From the NCBI GenBank assembly GCA_012970285.1, contig JIBW01000007.1:434001-498000 (forward strand): a stretch of DNA of 64,000 nt, written 5' to 3'. Numbering within the stretch: the first letter of the stretch is position 1; every line of letters begins with the position of its first letter. Both the position numbers and the translations under genes were made by a program. The stretch comes from Bacillaceae bacterium JMAK1 (GTDB lineage Bacteria > Bacillota > Bacilli > Bacillales > Marinococcaceae). Shown here in pieces: positions 18,411 through 25,814 of the stretch. The notes under the pieces were generated by a model that searched no databases, was not told the origin of the DNA, and worked only from the letters and a program-made list of their open reading frames with translations.

Positions 18411-19352
18411 AGCATGAAACGGATCTTATTAACTGGGGCACTTGGTCAGATTGGCTCAGAGTTAACGACAACTCTGCAGCATAAGTATGGCGTCGACAAT
18501 GTCATTGCCACCGATATTCGATATAGTGATGGAGCATTTGGAGAGGGTGCGCGTTTTGAAACGTTAGACATTATGGACGGGAATCGCTTGAATGAACTTG
18601 TGAAGAACAATAATGTGGATACGATCATTCACCTTGCTGCGATGTTGTCTGCGAATGCTGAGCATCATCCACAACGTGCGTGGGAAATTAACATGACAGG
18701 ACTGATGAACAGTTTAGAAGTTGCTCGTGAACACGATTGCAAGTTCTTTACTCCGAGCAGTATCGGAGCTTTTGGTCCGTCAACAATTAAACAAAGTACA
18801 CCACAAGTCACCGTCCAACGCCCAACTTCAATGTATGGCGTAAGTAAAGTAGCGAGTGAATTGCTATGTGATTATTACTATACGAAGTACGGGCTTGATA
18901 CACGTGGTCTGCGTTTTCCTGGGCTGATCTCTTATTTAACACCACCAGGTGGCGGAACGACAGATTATGCTGTAGACATTTATTACAAAGCTGTTGAAGA
19001 ATCAAGCTATACGTCGTTCTTGAGTGCGGGAACATACTTGGATATGATGTATATGCCAGATGCCATTCAAGCGACGGTAGATTTGCTTGAAGCGGATCCA
19101 AGCCGATTAAAGAATCGCAATGCGTACAATGTAACAGCGATGAGTATTGAACCGGAAATGATCGCTGCTGAAATTAAAAAGCATATTCCAGACTTTACGT
19201 TAACGTATGATGTTGATCCAGTTCGTCAAGGGATTGCTGATAGTTGGCCAGATGCCATTGATCCAACAGCAGCTAAAGAAGAATTCGGATTCTCACCTTC
19301 ATATGATTTAGAAAAGATGACGAAAGATATGCTTGAGAAAGTTCAAAAGTAA
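18408..19352 (+). CDS. tdh: L-threonine 3-dehydrogenase, short-chain (epimerase-like) type
   Basis: A 314-residue NAD-dependent enzyme of the extended short-chain dehydrogenase family, the type of threonine dehydrogenase that resembles UDP-galactose epimerase rather than the zinc alcohol dehydrogenase type. The Rossmann motif GALGQIG is near residue 11 and the catalytic YxxxK is YGVSK near residue 144. It oxidises threonine to 2-amino-3-oxobutyrate, the substrate of Kbl encoded just upstream. ATGs at 18408 and 18414 are in frame; see the hairpin before the start. Confidence 0.88.
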   Translation: MSMKRILLTGALGQIGSELTTTLQHKYGVDNVIATDIRYSDGAFGEGARFETLDIMDGNRLNELVKNNNVDTIIHLAAMLSANAEHHPQRAWEINMTGLMNSLEVAREHDCKFFTPSSIGAFGPSTIKQSTPQVTVQRPTSMYGVSKVASELLCDYYYTKYGLDTRGLRFPGLISYLTPPGGGTTDYAVDIYYKAVEESSYTSFLSAGTYLDMMYMPDAIQATVDLLEADPSRLKNRNAYNVTAMSIEPEMIAAEIKKHIPDFTLTYDVDPVRQGIADSWPDAIDPTAAKEEFGFSPSYDLEKMTKDMLEKVQK

Positions 19353-19356
19353 TAAA

Positions 19357-19403
19357 AAAAACCGTAAGTGAGAGCCAACGCTCGTTTCTCACTTACGGTT
19401 TTT
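19357..19403. terminator. Bidirectional terminator between tdh and the transglycosylase gene
   Basis: A 17-bp perfect stem (19357-19373 with 19387-19403), A-rich on the left and T-rich on the right, works in both directions. The last codons of the minus-strand gene lie inside its right arm. Confidence 0.9.
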
Positions 19404-20055
19404 CATTGTGTTCAATTACTTCATAGCCGTTATTATAGACATCGACAAAAGAAATAACTTCTTCAACGTACCAATCGGCACGGTTGTATGCAAACAACGC
19501 TTCTTCAAGATCACCATCATCTGCACCGTTAGACGATAAATATCTTGCTGCTGCAAAAATTGCATCTTCATGGTTCCAAGGGTCAGCGACGCCTTTTTCA
19601 CGCACGTCCATTCCGTATCCACCATGTTCATCAATAAGGTCTGGATCGGTTAGTTCTTCATTTGGGATCGCTCCTGCACCATTGCCTTCACACGTTGGGT
19701 GGCTCCAGCCAAACCAAGTGCAAGGCATAAATTGCATCGGACCTTCAGCTCCAGCTGGTGAAACCATTGGATCCATCGTTGAAAATCGTGTTTCTACACG
19801 GTGGACGGCAGCAAGAAGTTCCCAAGGGATATCGTATTCATCTGCAGCTTCTTGATAGATAGGCATATATTCAGCCGGAATTTCATTGTTTGCAATCCCT
19901 GACAATCGTCCATTTAAAAGCTTGTCCAATTCATTTTCAGTAAACATAGAGCTAATGAGATAAAACGCTCCAATGCCGATTGCGGCAATGAAAACAACAC
20001 TTGCGAACAAGCAACCAAATAATCTTCGTTTCTTTTTGTTTTTGGCTTTCCCCAT
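19393..20055 (-). CDS. Membrane-anchored lytic transglycosylase (lysozyme-like fold)
   Basis: A 220-residue protein with a basic N-terminus (GKAKNKKKRR), one transmembrane segment (about residues 12-35) and an extracellular Slt-like domain resembling the N-terminal domain of CwlT-type proteins. The catalytic Glu is in HRVETRFSTMD, followed by SPAGAEGPMQFMP, the usual substrate groove motif, and AARYLSSNG near the end. It is expected to cleave peptidoglycan. The start at 20055 follows GAGGG; the longer frame from 20094 has no ribosome site. The 3' end runs into the bidirectional terminator. Confidence 0.85.
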   Translation of the reverse strand: MGKAKNKKKRRLFGCLFASVVFIAAIGIGAFYLISSMFTENELDKLLNGRLSGIANNEIPAEYMPIYQEAADEYDIPWELLAAVHRVETRFSTMDPMVSPAGAEGPMQFMPCTWFGWSHPTCEGNGAGAIPNEELTDPDLIDEHGGYGMDVREKGVADPWNHEDAIFAAARYLSSNGADDGDLEEALFAYNRADWYVEEVISFVDVYNNGYEVIEHNEKP

Positions 20056-20138
20056 GTTATTAATCCCTCGCTTGCCTAACCATTTCGATGTCACTCATCC
20101 ATCATAGCGTTAAAGTGAGAAGTTTGTCTATCGTTAGA

Positions 20139-20537
20139 TTATTCACCAGTAACTTCCACTTCATGAACAGGCATCGAATGCATTCCGCGAGCGGTAACGT
20201 GAGGCTGAATATAATAGATAGTATCCTTTTCTTGAAATGCGAGTTCGGCTTCATAAATGCCTTCAGAGCTGTGTTCAGCTGGAATCATCGCACTGTTTTC
20301 TTTGTGTCCTTCTGTCCAAACTTCAATAACCACTTCATTTGCATCTTCAACAGGTTCATCTTCTTGCGTCACTTCAACTTGTAGCGTCCACTCTTCATCT
20401 AGTGTTGCGCTCGTATCATTTAGAACCTCGACGTTTATTGGCTCTGTTGAGAGCGTTAACTCTTGTTCTTCTTGATTTGAATTGCAAGCAGAAAGTAAGA
20501 AGCAAGCGCCAATGAAAATGAGCATACGATGCTTCAT
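20139..20537 (-). CDS. YtkA/FixH-like lipoprotein
   Basis: A 132-residue lipoprotein with lipobox LLSAC and a YtkA-like beta-sandwich domain (VEVTQEDEPVEDANEVVIEVW, then YIQPHVTARGMHSMPVHEV). Such domains occur in secreted proteins linked to copper or cytochrome oxidase; the HVTARGMHSMP stretch, with two His and two Met, could bind a metal, but this is inference. A GAGGTGAT site precedes the ATG. It is the first gene of a short minus-strand pair with the transglycosylase. Confidence 0.75.
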   Translation of the reverse strand: MKHRMLIFIGACFLLSACNSNQEEQELTLSTEPINVEVLNDTSATLDEEWTLQVEVTQEDEPVEDANEVVIEVWTEGHKENSAMIPAEHSSEGIYEAELAFQEKDTIYYIQPHVTARGMHSMPVHEVEVTGE

Positions 20538-20717
20538 AACATCACCTCATCGTTATCATATCTTATGATGTTCTAAAAAGAAAACCTAGGATGATAACGT
20601 TCAACAGACCGTCAATATTCAAGGGGGATGAACGTTTCAATGATTGGTCCGTCATTGTAATAAATATCGTTTCGAATTATGGAATTACTTCTATTATTTC
20701 GATTTATGGAGATGTGT

Positions 20718-20743
20718 GTTTACTTAGTAGTCTTGTCGGGTAG
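20718..20743 (+). promoter_or_regulatory. Sigma-B-type promoter
   Basis: GTTTAC (20718-20723) and GGGTAG (20738-20743), 14 bases apart, match the sigma-B consensus (GTTTAA and GGGTAT). It lies 26 bases upstream of the general stress protein gene. Confidence 0.7.
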
Positions 20744-20768
20744 TTTTACTAGTAAGGAGATGATAGCA

Positions 20769-21113
20769 ATGGCAGCACCAGTATTTAAAGAATTTATGAA
20801 TGACGATGAAGCAGTAAAAGCAGTTAACGAATTAAAGACTAAAGTAGATGAAGATAACATTTATATTTTGACACATGATGATGATCATACGAAGCGCGTT
20901 GCAAACCGTGCCGATGCAAATACGGTTGGCGCAAGTGAAACAGGACTTACGACATCCGTAAAGAACGTTTTCCGCAAAAAAGGCGATGAACTTCGTGCGA
21001 AGTTTGAAGAGCTTGGCTTTTCGGAAACTGAGTCGAACAACCTTGAGTCAGAACTTGATAAAGGTGCCGTTATCGTCGTTGTGAAAGATGCCCCAGCTGG
21101 AATTACTCTTTAA
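20769..21113 (+). CDS. yflT: General stress protein 17M-like (YflT family)
   Basis: A 114-residue cytoplasmic protein with the YflT/general stress protein 17M pattern: a short alpha/beta N-terminal domain (ELKTKVDEDNIYILTHDDDHTKRVANRA) and a helical second half. In B. subtilis this gene belongs to the sigma-B stress regulon, and a sigma-B-type promoter lies just upstream here. The biochemical function is unknown. The ATG at 20769 follows AAGGAG; the upstream extension to 20679 would run over the promoter. Confidence 0.85.
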   Translation: MAAPVFKEFMNDDEAVKAVNELKTKVDEDNIYILTHDDDHTKRVANRADANTVGASETGLTTSVKNVFRKKGDELRAKFEELGFSETESNNLESELDKGAVIVVVKDAPAGITL

Positions 21114-21116
21114 CAT

Positions 21117-21160
21117 AAAAATCCCCTAATCGCTTATTTACAGCGATTAGGGGATTTTTT
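21117..21160 (+). terminator. Terminator of the general stress gene
   Basis: A 14-bp perfect stem (21121-21134 with 21142-21155) flanked by A and T runs. The convergent YvrJ gene stops inside its right end. Confidence 0.92.
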
Positions 21161-21281
21161 AGGTTGCTTTACAAACCGCATTAATGAGCAAGTCTAGCTT
21201 TTTTTCCATGCGATGTAGCAAATAAAAAGCAACAACTGCCGCAAATCCATGGTTGAAAACAAGCGTTAACCATTCTTCCAT
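21159..21281 (-). CDS. YvrJ family small membrane protein, 40 residues
   Basis: A 40-codon gene: MEEWLTLVFNHGFAAVVAFY, then LLHRMEKKLDLLINAVCKAT. It fits the YvrJ pattern of a short N-terminus, a conserved GF.A.VAFYLL helix, then a charged MEKKLD helix. A ribosome site (AAAGGACG) precedes the ATG. It is the last gene of a three-gene minus-strand cluster with DUF2922 and DUF1659 proteins, an arrangement I recall from other bacilli. The function is unknown; the hydrophobic stretch (about residues 12-22) suggests a holin-like or membrane peptide. Confidence 0.82.
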   Translation of the reverse strand: MEEWLTLVFNHGFAAVVAFYLLHRMEKKLDLLINAVCKAT

Positions 21282-21295
21282 AAGAACGTCCTTTC

Positions 21296-21526
21296 TTATG
21301 ACTGTTGCTCAGGTTCGAATAGTGTTTCAACAGTTCTCGTTACATATCTTGCATCGACAACGGTCATTAGATCCCCGCCAGATGAAGTGAATACGTCCGC
21401 TTGAATAAGTTCATTCATACTCATTTCAACATCTTCTGCTGTAATGGTTGGAGACGGATCTGGAACAGCGATCGTCGTAATTCTGTCTTCTTGATTTCGA
21501 AAGCGCAATTCTAAAACAGTAGCCAT
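21296..21526 (-). CDS. DUF2922 family protein
   Basis: A 76-residue protein of the DUF2922 family: beta-hairpin start (ATVLELRFRNQEDRITTIAVPDP) and the conserved TVVDARYVTRT near the end. The function is unknown. It lies between the DUF1659 and YvrJ genes with 15-base gaps on both sides; ATG at 21526 follows AAGGAGGGG. Confidence 0.82.
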   Translation of the reverse strand: MATVLELRFRNQEDRITTIAVPDPSPTITAEDVEMSMNELIQADVFTSSGGDLMTVVDARYVTRTVETLFEPEQQS

Positions 21527-21541
21527 CAATACCCCTCCTTA

Positions 21542-21763
21542 TTACATGTTTTCTAATTGAAGTAAGTCATAATCATTTCGACGGATGGCACTGCGAAGTG
21601 GAAAGTCACTTAAGTTCGCAATGGCCAACACTGAAGCGTAGACACGCTCATCTGTTGTAGTTGACTTGATGTTTTGAAATCGACGGTTTAGGAAGACGTC
21701 ATTCCCCTCAAGATCGTACCCTTGCAAGAAACTGAGTTCGACAACTGTGTTTCCTGGTTGCAT
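21542..21763 (-). CDS. DUF1659 family protein
   Basis: A 73-residue protein matching DUF1659 (ELSFLQGYDLEGNDVFLNRR, then a short helical and beta tail). The function is unknown. The ATG at 21763 follows a perfect AAAGGAGGTGAT site; the longer frame upstream is without support. First gene of the DUF1659-DUF2922-YvrJ cluster. Confidence 0.82.
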   Translation of the reverse strand: MQPGNTVVELSFLQGYDLEGNDVFLNRRFQNIKSTTTDERVYASVLAIANLSDFPLRSAIRRNDYDLLQLENM

Positions 21764-21883
21764 CGGATCACCTCCTTTCATTAGATAAGTCTTGGACAAA
21801 TCAAAAAAAGGGGAGGCAGAATTATAGTTTTTTTGAAAAAACTTCATTATGATAAAGGGTAGAGAAGAAAAGGGGAGTGACAG

Positions 21884-22810
21884 GTGGGGAATCAACAACA
21901 AGTTCTATTTGGGGTCATTGCTTCATTATTGGCATACTTTATTTGGGGGTTATTGCCACTCTATTGGAAGTTAACAGAAGAGGTTGGGGCACTTGAAACA
22001 CTGGCACACCGTGTTGTTTGGGCTTTGTTATTTATGCTCATTTTATTACTCGTAACAAGACAGCTACAAGCAACATTTAAAGAGATTCGCTTGATTTTCA
22101 AAAAACGAAAAACTGCAATCGCCATCACAGCTGCTGCTGTATTTATATCGATTAATTGGTTCGTTTTTATTTTTGCGGTTAATAGTGATCGTGTTATTGA
22201 GGCAAGCCTAGGTTACTACATAAATCCTTTAATGAACGTTTTGCTTGCGACTGTATTTCTGAAGGAAAAGTTGTCACGAAATGAAGTGATCGCAGTCGCT
22301 TTTGCTTTTGTTGGAGTTGTTATTATGACCGTTTATTATGGCTATTTTCCTTGGGCTGCGTTTGTGTTGGCACTTAGCTTCTGTATTTATGGATTAATTA
22401 AAAAGCTCGTTCCGATCGGTGTGTTAACGGGTTTGACGATTGAAACATTGCTCGTCGCTCCATTTGCATTCATATATTTGTTCTATGTGTATACATTTGG
22501 TGAAAGTACGGTTTCAGTCATGCACTCACCAACACTCACGTTAATTTTACTCGGTTCAGGCATTGCGACAGCGTTGCCATTGCTTTTATTTGCGTATGGT
22601 GCGAAACGTATCACATTTTCCGTAATAGGGATTTTACAATACGTTGCCCCAACTCTGATGCTCATCATGGGGGTATTCATTTTTCAGGAGCCGTTTAGCG
22701 GTGTTCAATTCATATCGTTTCTCATGATTTGGCTCGGTTTGCTCATTTTTACGACAAGTCGTATGCAGTCGACGTTACGCCTTCGTAAACAACATGCAGA
22801 AAGTTTATAG
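21884..22810 (+). CDS. rarD: EamA family transporter RarD
   Basis: A 308-residue integral membrane protein with ten hydrophobic helices, of the RarD branch of the drug/metabolite (EamA) superfamily. Signatures: FIWGLLPLYWKL near residue 20, HRVVWALLF, INWFVFIFAVNSDRVIEASLGYYINPL in the first repeat and LQYVAPTLMLIMGVF in the second. The original link to chloramphenicol sensitivity is uncertain and the substrate is unknown. Start: GTG after AGGGGAG at good spacing. Confidence 0.88.
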   Translation: MGNQQQVLFGVIASLLAYFIWGLLPLYWKLTEEVGALETLAHRVVWALLFMLILLLVTRQLQATFKEIRLIFKKRKTAIAITAAAVFISINWFVFIFAVNSDRVIEASLGYYINPLMNVLLATVFLKEKLSRNEVIAVAFAFVGVVIMTVYYGYFPWAAFVLALSFCIYGLIKKLVPIGVLTGLTIETLLVAPFAFIYLFYVYTFGESTVSVMHSPTLTLILLGSGIATALPLLLFAYGAKRITFSVIGILQYVAPTLMLIMGVFIFQEPFSGVQFISFLMIWLGLLIFTTSRMQSTLRLRKQHAESL

Positions 22811-22815
22811 CAACA

Positions 22816-22850
22816 AAAAACGGAAGAGTACTGTACTCTTCCGTTTTATT
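22816..22850. terminator. Bidirectional terminator after rarD
   Basis: A 14-bp perfect stem (22817-22830 with 22834-22847), A-rich before and T-rich after, serves rarD and the convergent small gene. Confidence 0.88.
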
Positions 22851-22852
22851 AT

Positions 22853-23104
22853 TTAGCTTGTCTTTTGGCGAGCTGCTTGTCGGTCAAATGAAATTTGAAA
22901 ATCGGGGGAGCTACTGTGGCCCTGGAACTTGCGTCGTGCAGCTTTTAGCTCTGCTTCTAAAGCATTGAAAATACGGTCGAGATGTTCCTCAGAGTAATCA
23001 TAATTATTCCGGTTTGATAAATTTCCGATTAAACGGATTTTCTTTACAGTCTCTTCGGTACGTCTTTTCGCAATGCGTTCGAATTTGGAGAGTTTGTCTT
23101 CCAT
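22853..23104 (-). CDS. Conserved small protein of bacilli, unknown function
   Basis: An 83-residue basic protein, mostly helical: EDKLSKFERIAKRRTEETVK, then KIRLIGNLSNRNNYDYSEEH, which I recall from uncharacterised Bacillus proteins. The alternation of Lys/Arg with Leu/Ile suggests a coiled-coil or nucleic-acid contact, but no named domain is evident. Good start context (AAAGGGG) and its own terminator. The 129 bases between this gene and the next hold nothing I recognise. Confidence 0.65.
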   Translation of the reverse strand: MEDKLSKFERIAKRRTEETVKKIRLIGNLSNRNNYDYSEEHLDRIFNALEAELKAARRKFQGHSSSPDFQISFDRQAARQKTS

Positions 23105-23233
23105 GGGCTTGTACCCCTTTCAATATCGTTTCCTTAATTCTAAATAATTCACAGGTAGAAATAAATTATAATTTGTAACTAATAATATGAATTTTTAATG
23201 TTTTTTTGTCGAATTCATGTAGATTTTACCGAT

Positions 23234-23866
23234 TTAACTAGTAAATGAAAGTAATTGGGTAAAAAGATCTAATGAAAAATAAAATAAAACGAGTGCACAA
23301 CCGAACATAACGATCCGCATCATTTGTTCGTTAATCAGGTGTCTAGAAAAGTGAACGGTGAATGCAATGTTTAAATTCCAAAGAATCACACCCGTAATGA
23401 TCAAACCGCTATAAAAAATCGCTTGAACTAATGTCGTATCATTCATAAGTGTTGTTAATGTTGAACCGAAAATGCCAAACCAAAATACAAAATTTAATGG
23501 ATTAAAAATGGCGATTGCAAAACCTGTCCAATACGAAGAGCCAGATGCTGTACTTGTCTGTAGTTGTTGAAGTACATTTCCTCTAAATACGGCGAGTAAC
23601 GTAGTTATTGATAAGTAGACGAGTAGCGACCCTCCAATCATGATAATGATCGCTTGAACGATTGGTAGTTCAATGAAATGAGAAAGTCCGAAGAAAATAA
23701 TAGCGAGAAAAATCAGGTCAGCGGTCATTGCGCCTAAGCCTACGAGCCATGAAGGGAAAAAACCACCACTTATGCCTCGCTTAATCATTTCAATGTTAAC
23801 AGGTCCAACAGGTGCGGCAAGACTGACACCGAGTATAAGCATTTTAAACACAATTAATACATCCAT
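23234..23866 (-). CDS. LysE family amino-acid exporter
   Basis: A 210-residue membrane protein with six hydrophobic helices, of the LysE/RhtB family. Signatures: GVSLAAPVGPVNIEMIKRGI at the N-terminus, GLGAMTADLIFLAIIFFGLS, and NPLNFVFWFGIFGS. It probably exports an amino acid or a derivative; the substrate is not visible. A GAGGTGGA site precedes the ATG. It is divergent from the YqcI-cupin gene, sharing a 50-base upstream region. Confidence 0.87.
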   Translation of the reverse strand: MDVLIVFKMLILGVSLAAPVGPVNIEMIKRGISGGFFPSWLVGLGAMTADLIFLAIIFFGLSHFIELPIVQAIIIMIGGSLLVYLSITTLLAVFRGNVLQQLQTSTASGSSYWTGFAIAIFNPLNFVFWFGIFGSTLTTLMNDTTLVQAIFYSGLIITGVILWNLNIAFTVHFSRHLINEQMMRIVMFGCALVLFYFSLDLFTQLLSFTS

Positions 23867-23917
23867 CGTTTGTCCACCTCATTGCACTATATGTTTTGAG
23901 AACTTGTCTATACATAA

Positions 23918-25018
23918 ATGCATAAAATCATCGTACATATATATCATTGTCTGCACGTGAGAGGAGGACTTGGCATTCGTCTTGAATTACTCGAAGATGT
24001 TGAGCGCTATTATGAGAACATTTTTACAGGTCAAGATGATTGGGCAAAGAACCAATTCCGGAAATTTTGTTATGACCTATTAAGTGAAACGGAACCATTT
24101 CCGTGTGTACTCGGAGTTCAAGGTTTAAAGATGGGTGAGCTAGAATTCGCGTTTGTGTCAAAATCAGATCAAAACTATAAGAATTTAGCGGTTGAGCTCA
24201 TGAAGTATGCGAGAACGAGCCGTACGTATGGTCGGAATACATCGTTTGTTGCTTTTTTTGAGCCAGATGTAAACGTTGATCCTTTGGAGCAGTATGAAGA
24301 GCGCTTTTGGGACGTACTGAATCAGCTTCATCGTTTTGACAATCAACCTTGGCCAAAAGACATACCGAAGCATCCAGATGATGCTCTGTGGGAATTTTCT
24401 TTCATGGGTGAACCGATGTTTGTTGTCTGCAACACACCAGCTCACCAGAAGCGGAAAAGTCGACGCGCAAACACATTTATGATTACGTTTCAACCGCGCT
24501 GGGTTTTTGAAGACATTAACGGCAATACGAAGAGGGGACGCCATATCCAAGACATCGTAAGAAGTCATTTACAGTCATATGATGATGTTCCACCTCATCC
24601 ATCATTAAAATGGTATGGCGAAAAAGGATCGCACGAGTGGAAGCAATATTTTTTGTACGATCATAATGAGTCGGTTGAAATGAAATGTCCGTTTCACATG
24701 AAAGGAGAAGAACAGATGGAAACTAAGATTCAGCAGAATTTCGGTGGAAGAATGCCTCAAGTAATTGAAGAATTGTTACCTAAAGGAAAAACTGGAAGTG
24801 TCGAGGTGCAACGAGATTTACCGTATAAAGCACATAAACAACACACCCATCCTAACGATGAAGTGTTGCACATTGTTGCTGGTTCATTGACATTTACAGT
24901 TGATGATGTTGAGTATGAATGCCGTGAAGGAGACCGAATTTCTTTACAAAAAAACTCATTGCATAGTTCGATTGCGGGACCGGATGGGTGTACGTATGTT
25001 ATATCTGTTTTAGATTAA
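23918..25018 (+). CDS. YqcI/YcgG family protein fused to a cupin domain
   Basis: The N-terminal 250 residues match the YqcI/YcgG family (FPCVLGVQGLKMGELEFAF, then WEFSFMGEPMFVVCNTPAH and a C-terminal YFLYDHNES); one member, GntA of guanitoxin synthesis, is a heme-dependent N-hydroxylase, so heme-based oxidation is possible. The last 105 residues form a cupin: HKQHTHPNDEVLHIVAGSLT has the His-His-Glu metal pattern, and NSLHSSIAG the last His. Usual YqcI/YcgG proteins end before this point, so this is a fusion. Start: the ATG at 23918 and GTG at 23957 lack a ribosome site; the only good site (GAGGAGGA, 23961-23968) is placed for an ATT at 23975. Confidence 0.75.
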   Translation: MHKIIVHIYHCLHVRGGLGIRLELLEDVERYYENIFTGQDDWAKNQFRKFCYDLLSETEPFPCVLGVQGLKMGELEFAFVSKSDQNYKNLAVELMKYARTSRTYGRNTSFVAFFEPDVNVDPLEQYEERFWDVLNQLHRFDNQPWPKDIPKHPDDALWEFSFMGEPMFVVCNTPAHQKRKSRRANTFMITFQPRWVFEDINGNTKRGRHIQDIVRSHLQSYDDVPPHPSLKWYGEKGSHEWKQYFLYDHNESVEMKCPFHMKGEEQMETKIQQNFGGRMPQVIEELLPKGKTGSVEVQRDLPYKAHKQHTHPNDEVLHIVAGSLTFTVDDVEYECREGDRISLQKNSLHSSIAGPDGCTYVISVLD

Positions 25019-25081
25019 CAAAACTTTTCAGCATGAATGTTCGTCTTCTCATTCATACTACGGATGGGAGGAGAGGATTCT

Positions 25082-25708
25082 ATGCAACAACAACCATCAA
25101 ATCAAAACCAAGCTCAAGCTGGAAGTGCCAATATGAACCATGGTGGTCATGAGCTATTTGATGCCCACGAAATGTTGGCTACGACTGTGAATGTATTGGA
25201 CCAATTTATGATTTTTAGGCCGTATGTGAAAGACCAGCAGTTGCTATCGATCTTGGATCATCAATACGGGTATATAACGACCCAGTATAATCGTATGGTA
25301 GAAGCATTTTCTACCGGTCAGAAACCAACAACGTCTATTGGACCGTATGAGATGGAAGCGTCAACGAACGTGACGTATGGCATTACACCGAGCCAACCCA
25401 AAAAACCAAACGCTAACCTTTCTGAAGTGAAAGAAACGGGGATCTCCGCTCATATGCTCGGTTTAATTAAATCGACGTCTTCGTTGTTTGCGATGGCAGC
25501 ACCTGAAGTGACTCACCCTGTATTTCGACGTGTCATTGCTGACTGCATCCCTGATTGGATTGAGATGGCGTATGAAATCTTCTTGTACCAAAATAAGCAC
25601 GGCTATTATCAAGTGCCGAAACTCCAGCAATCAGATATGACGGCTATGTTAAATAGTTTCACGACGAGCTCAACGAATATAAAAACGAGCACAACACACT
25701 TACATTAA
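25082..25708 (+). CDS. CotF-family spore coat protein
   Basis: A 208-residue protein with a Gln/Asn-rich start (MQQQPSNQNQAQAGSANMNH) and two helical segments resembling CotF/YraF-type coat proteins (ELFDAHEMLATTVNVLDQFM, then GISAHMLGLIKSTSSLFAMA and CIPDWIEMAYEIFLYQNKHG). It is expected in the spore coat of the mature spore. The ATG at 25082 follows GGGAGGAGAGG; the longer frame from 25037 would read through that site. Its stop codon lies inside a long hairpin. Confidence 0.8.
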   Translation: MQQQPSNQNQAQAGSANMNHGGHELFDAHEMLATTVNVLDQFMIFRPYVKDQQLLSILDHQYGYITTQYNRMVEAFSTGQKPTTSIGPYEMEASTNVTYGITPSQPKKPNANLSEVKETGISAHMLGLIKSTSSLFAMAAPEVTHPVFRRVIADCIPDWIEMAYEIFLYQNKHGYYQVPKLQQSDMTAMLNSFTTSSTNIKTSTTHLH

Positions 25709-25741
25709 CGCACTGGGGGACAGTCCCCCGATGCGTTAATG
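25701..25741 (+). terminator. Hairpin at the end of the CotF-like gene
   Basis: ACATTAACGCA (25701-25711) pairs with 25731-25741, and an inner GGGGGAC/GTCCCCC-like stem extends it. It spans the stop codon and has no T run, so it may protect the mRNA 3' end rather than terminate. Confidence 0.5.
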
Positions 25742-25758
25742 TGATAAAGCTTATGAGC

Positions 25759-25804
25759 CGAAACAAACGCCTGTTGATCATAGTGTCAACAGGCGTTTGT
25801 TTCG
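25759..25804. terminator. Long inverted repeat between cotF-like and arsA-like genes
   Basis: A 19-bp perfect stem (25759-25777 with 25786-25804) with an 8-base loop separates two convergent genes. The T content after it is modest in either direction, but position and strength suit a bidirectional terminator. Confidence 0.7.
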
Positions 25805-25814
25805 TGTTCAATTC

